Source of the DNA: Candidatus Doudnabacteria bacterium
GTDB taxonomy: Bacteria > Patescibacteriota > Doudnabacteria > UBA920 > O2-02-FULL-48-8
NCBI GenBank assembly: GCA_016198045.1
Contig: JACQJI010000011.1
Span: 1 to 7,039, forward strand
Reading direction: 5' to 3'
DNA: 7,039 nt
Each line of letters begins with the position of its first letter. Within the stretch, counting starts at the first letter, position 1. Both the position numbers and the translations under genes were made by a program. Below the pieces are notes generated by a model that was not told the origin of the DNA, did not search any database, and saw only the letters and a list, made by a program, of their open reading frames with translations. Positions 5,212 to 7,039 of the stretch are shown piece by piece.

Positions 5212-5481
5212 ATGACTGAACCAAACGAAACTAGGGGTCCATTGGTGTTTGACCGGCTGAAGGAAGAGATTGCGAAGAAGGAAGACGAGTTAGCCAGGCT
5301 GCGCAAGATGTTAAAGTCCCTTGAGCGAACGGTAGGACTGGGTATGCAGAATGTTCCTAAAGCGGAGGCAGAGGCAAAGGTTATGGGAGTTAGAGGAACA
5401 ATCGCAAACTTGGAAGCAGAAATCCAGCAAATGAGGCGGGATATTTTGGTTTCTCACGAGGCTTCCGAAAACAAAACTTAG
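5212..5481 (+). CDS. Small coiled-coil protein, 89 aa, unknown function
   Basis: The start chosen is the ATG at 5212 (MTEPNETRGPLVFDRL). An in-frame ATG at 5185 lies inside the closing stem of the structured element and would add only nine residues, so I prefer the later one. No clear Shine-Dalgarno site precedes either. Residues about 14-43 (DRLKEEIAKKEDELARLRKM and on) and about 65-80 (TIANLEAEIQQMRRDI) have heptad spacing of Leu/Ile with many charges, so two helices forming a coiled coil or helical hairpin are likely. There is no transmembrane segment, cysteine or known motif. The gene lies between nrdJ and cobO and is followed by a terminator-like hairpin. A link to ribonucleotide reduction is possible from position alone. 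Confidence 0.7.
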   Translation: MTEPNETRGPLVFDRLKEEIAKKEDELARLRKMLKSLERTVGLGMQNVPKAEAEAKVMGVRGTIANLEAEIQQMRRDILVSHEASENKT

Positions 5482-5503
5482 TTAAGCTTATCGTTTAGCA
5501 AAA

Positions 5504-5526
5504 AAAGCGGCGGGGGACGCCGTTTT
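5504..5526. terminator. Terminator-like hairpin between the coiled-coil gene and cobO
   Basis: CGGCG (5508-5512) pairs with CGCCG (5518-5522) around GGGGA. A G-U pair and flanking A-T pairs extend the stem to 5504-5526, with A-rich sequence before and TTTT after. This is the form of a short bidirectional intrinsic terminator. The T-tract is only four bases, so termination is probably partial and cobO may still be read from upstream. Confidence 0.5.
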
Positions 5527-5534
5527 AAAAATCC

Positions 5535-6050
5535 ATGACTATTATTTATATCGGCGATGGCAAAGGCAAAACTTCCGCCGCGGCTGGGCTGGCCATACGG
5601 GCGGCCGGTACTGGCATGAAGATTTTGTTTGCGCAGTTTGTCAAAGGCGATTGGCCTTCGGGTGAGCGGAAGATTTTGGAAAATTTGCCGAATGTCACGG
5701 TCAAGCTCATGGGGCGTGGGTTTGTGGGAATCTTGGGCGACCGCAAGCCGTTTGCCGAACACGTGCGCGCGGCCAAAGCCGGATTGAAGTTTTTATTGGC
5801 CGCTTTGAAAAGCAAAAAGTATGATTTGGTGATTGCCGACGAAGCAATTTCCGCGATTGAATCAAAACTTCTGAGTATATACGATGTATATACTCTGATA
5901 TATACTAAGCCTCAATCCGTGCACCTTTGTCTGACCGGCCACAAGCGGATCAAAAAACTGATTGATGCCGCGGACTTGGTCACGGAAATGAAAATGATCA
6001 AGCACCCGTATTACAAGGGAATCTTGGCACAGCGCGGTATAGACTATTAG
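5535..6050 (+). CDS. cobO: ATP:corrinoid adenosyltransferase (CobO/BtuR type)
   Basis: This enzyme transfers the adenosyl group of ATP to the cobalt of reduced corrinoids and so makes adenosylcobalamin in the cytoplasm. The 171-aa chain has the family P-loop GDGKGKTSAAAG (7-18), the Walker-B-like YDLVIADE (96-103), LTGH (133-136) and the diagnostic C-terminus ADLVTEMKMIKHPYYKGILAQ (146-166) ending RGIDY. Length is at the short end of the family because there is no N-terminal extension. The usual P-loop Thr-Thr is Thr-Ser. No other cobalamin biosynthesis gene is in the window, so the likely role is activating scavenged corrinoid for NrdJ just upstream. No Shine-Dalgarno site is visible. The stop codon overlaps the outer end of the inverted repeat of the DUF559 unit. 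The middle of the gene carries an unusual AT-rich palindrome. Confidence 0.93.
   Translation: MTIIYIGDGKGKTSAAAGLAIRAAGTGMKILFAQFVKGDWPSGERKILENLPNVTVKLMGRGFVGILGDRKPFAEHVRAAKAGLKFLLAALKSKKYDLVIADEAISAIESKLLSIYDVYTLIYTKPQSVHLCLTGHKRIKKLIDAADLVTEMKMIKHPYYKGILAQRGIDY
5873..5906. repeat. Perfect 10-bp inverted repeat within cobO
   Basis: GAGTATATAC (5873-5882) and GTATATACTC (5886-5895) are exact reverse complements separated by GAT. A further ATATATACT follows at 5898-5906. The stretch is conspicuously AT-rich inside a GC-balanced gene and encodes part of LLSIYDVYTLIYTKP. Compared from memory with typical CobO sequences, the segment has no extra length, so it is not a simple insertion. It might be a protein-binding site or a recombined patch. 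Confidence 0.5.
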
Positions 6051-6097
6051 CGTTAGGATTTCCCTCCCCTGAATGGGGAGGGATTAAGGGAGGGGTG
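6049..6097. repeat. Left inverted repeat of the DUF559 unit
   Basis: After the 12-bp outer end, TCCCTCCCC (6061-6069) pairs with GGGGAGGGA (6075-6083) around TGAAT, followed by AAGGGAGGGGTG. The G-rich tail lies 5-15 bases before the DUF559 ATG at 6103, so the repeat itself seems to supply the ribosome binding site. Confidence 0.75.
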
Positions 6098-6102
6098 ATG
6101 GT

Positions 6103-6444
6103 ATGGATAAAAAATTAACTGCGGTTGCAAGAAAGCTGAGAAAAAATCTCACAGATGCTGAACAGCACTTATGGTATATTCTCAGAAAGAATAATTTTGG
6201 AGTAAAATTCCGCCGCCAAGCAGAAATAGGTGCTTATATCGTTGACTTTGTTTGTTTCGAGAAAAAGCTTATTATAGAGATCGACGGCGGCCAGCACTAC
6301 CAAAGCACCGCAGACAAACAGCGGGATCTATGGCTTAAATCCGAAGGTTTTACTGTTCTGAGGTTCTGGAACAACGATGTCCTTGAGAACAGAGAAGGTG
6401 TAGCTCAAGAAATAATCAAGCATATCCAGCTCACCCCCACCTAA
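6103..6444 (+). CDS. DUF559 domain protein, predicted restriction-endonuclease-like fold
   Basis: The 113-aa protein matches the DUF559 pattern throughout: LRKNLTDAEQHLWYILR (12-28), VKFRRQAEIGAYIVDFVC (34-51), IIEIDGGQHY (57-66) and GFTVLRFWNNDVL (82-94). DUF559 is related to the Vsr/PD-(D/E)xK nuclease fold. The acidic and His candidates for the active site are Asp48, Glu59, Asp61 and His65, all present. The family length is usually about 110-130 aa, so it is complete. The ATG at 6103 is preceded by the G-rich tail of the left inverted repeat, which can act as Shine-Dalgarno. The last residues (LTPT) are encoded by the right inverted repeat. Function is unproven, and a role in moving its own repeat-bounded unit is plausible. 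Confidence 0.93.
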   Translation: MDKKLTAVARKLRKNLTDAEQHLWYILRKNNFGVKFRRQAEIGAYIVDFVCFEKKLIIEIDGGQHYQSTADKQRDLWLKSEGFTVLRFWNNDVLENREGVAQEIIKHIQLTPT

Positions 6445-6477
6445 CCTCCCCCATCAAGGGGGAGGAATCCTAACGCT
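6430..6477. repeat. Right inverted repeat of the DUF559 unit
   Basis: CCTCCCCC (6445-6452) pairs with GGGGGAGG (6458-6465) around ATCAA, then AATCCTAACGCT closes the unit. It overlaps the last codons and stop of the DUF559 gene. Read in reverse complement it follows the left repeat position by position, with a few substitutions and length changes in the C and G runs. The hairpin could also weaken read-through into the CYTH gene, but it has no T-tract. Confidence 0.75.
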
Positions 6478-6494
6478 CATAAATTTTAAATCCT

Positions 6495-7039
6495 ATGCGT
6501 GAATTTGAAGCCCATTTTTTGGAAATCGATGTGGTGGAAACCGAGAAGAAACTCGCGGCTTTGGGCGCGGTCAAAATTTCCGACTCGCTTTTGAAGGAAA
6601 TTATTTTTGACAAGCCTGATCGCAGCTGGAATCCCATCCAAAAAAGGGTTCGCATCCGCGCCGATGGCAAAAAAGTGGATCTGGCCTACAAAGAGCAGAT
6701 CGCATACAACACCATGGGCGGCACGGAAGAATATGAGTTTGAAGTCAGTGATCTAGATGCGGCGAAAGCTTTTGTGGAGAAACTTGGCCTAATCCCCATC
6801 CGGGAACAAGAAAAAAAACGTATCAGGTATAAGCTCGGTGACATGGTGTTTGACATTGATAGCTGGCCAAAAATTCCGCCGTATCTGGAAATTGAATCCG
6901 ATTCAGAGATTAAGGTGAAAGCCGCGGCTGAAAAACTAGGCTTGGATTGGAGTAAAGCTTGTTTTCTGGATGCCAAGCAAATTTACGAAGACGTTTATAA
7001 TATCAAACCTCTTGATGACGTGTATCTTTTGACTTTTGA
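6495..7039 (+). CDS. CYTH-domain protein (class IV adenylate cyclase-like), 3' end outside window
   Basis: The frame is open from the ATG at 6495 to the last base, giving 181 complete codons and no stop, so the C-terminus is missing, probably by only a few residues. CYTH enzymes bind triphosphates and metal ions in a beta-barrel tunnel. The signs here are the N-terminal EFEAHF (3-8, the ExExK position), RVRIR (51-55), YKEQ (65-68), EEYEFEV (78-84), KKRIRYKLGDMVFDIDSWPK (107-126) and YLEIESD (130-136). His7 stands where the family usually has Lys. The product may be an adenylate cyclase, triphosphatase or other phosphohydrolase, and sequence alone does not decide. No Shine-Dalgarno site is visible, and the start is chosen because the conserved N-terminal strand begins at residue 3. 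Confidence 0.9.
   Translation, partial: MREFEAHFLEIDVVETEKKLAALGAVKISDSLLKEIIFDKPDRSWNPIQKRVRIRADGKKVDLAYKEQIAYNTMGGTEEYEFEVSDLDAAKAFVEKLGLIPIREQEKKRIRYKLGDMVFDIDSWPKIPPYLEIESDSEIKVKAAAEKLGLDWSKACFLDAKQIYEDVYNIKPLDDVYLLTF

Larger units (their letters stand above)
6049..6477. mobile_element. Compact inverted-repeat unit carrying a DUF559 gene
   Basis: AGCGTTAGGATT (6049-6060) recurs as its exact reverse complement at 6466-6477, with imperfect similarity continuing inward for about 48 bases on each side. Both ends fold into a C-run/G-run hairpin with a five-base loop. The only gene between them encodes a DUF559 endonuclease-fold protein. The left end contributes the AG of the cobO TAG stop and the right end lies 17 bases before the CYTH gene, so the unit fills a gene boundary without breaking either neighbour. 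DUF559 genes are often found beside C-rich/G-rich palindromes of this kind. Mobility is inference, since no target duplication is evident. Confidence 0.6.

Noticed and set aside
6049..6060. Integron attC core at the ends of the DUF559 unit
   Set aside because: GTTAGGA and TCCTAAC fail the GTTRRRY/RYYYAAC pattern at the outer base and no integrase is present.
959..6444. Alternative genetic code (TGA read as Gly, as in some CPR)
   Set aside because: All complete genes stop at TAA or TAG, so TGA is not used here, but the long genes contain no in-frame TGA and keep normal family lengths under the standard code.

Overview
The window looks like a chromosomal segment of a bacterium, most probably a member of the Patescibacteria/CPR (Parcubacteria-like). 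The grounds are a B12-dependent ribonucleotide reductase with a palindromic repeat translated in frame (residues reading KTRLHQDFGGQAK, a motif I recall from Parcubacteria proteins), weak or absent Shine-Dalgarno sequences before most genes, compact spacing and small proteins. The taxonomic call is inference. No gene needs an alternative code. All genes lie on the + strand.

Left region (1-958). The first ~110 bases hold nothing I can identify. A promoter (TATAAT at 167-172), an AGGAGG ribosome site and a 59-codon ORF (213-392) form a small GC-rich unit that ends at a clear rho-independent terminator (445-478). After it comes a 129-base sequence (524-652) that folds as a cloverleaf: a closing stem enclosing two hairpins. 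Next is the nrdR control region: TTGACA / TATAGT with two NrdR boxes 32 bp apart (782-797 and 814-829), one inside the promoter spacer and one just past the predicted start of transcription.

Deoxyribonucleotide region (959-6050). nrdR (959-1402) is followed by two distinctly AT-rich genes, an unrecognised 114-aa protein and a cytoplasmic trypsin-like serine protease with an intact His-Asp-Ser triad. Then comes nrdJ (2511-5096), the AdoCbl-dependent class II ribonucleotide reductase. Five bases after nrdJ a second cloverleaf (5101-5202) begins with the same ten bases and ends with the same eight bases as the first, although its stems differ in sequence. A short coiled-coil protein gene (5212-5481), a terminator-like hairpin and cobO (5535-6050) follow. 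CobO makes adenosylcobalamin, the NrdJ cofactor, so nrdR, nrdJ and cobO form one logical module: regulator, enzyme and cofactor supply.

Right region (6049-7039). A compact unit of about 430 bp carries a DUF559 endonuclease-fold gene between ~48-bp imperfect inverted repeats with a perfect 12-bp outer end. Its left end overlaps the cobO stop codon. The window ends inside a CYTH-domain gene (6495 onward).

The least explained features are the two cloverleaf elements, the GC-rich 59-codon gene, the AT-rich protease pair between nrdR and nrdJ, and the palindromes embedded in nrdJ and cobO.
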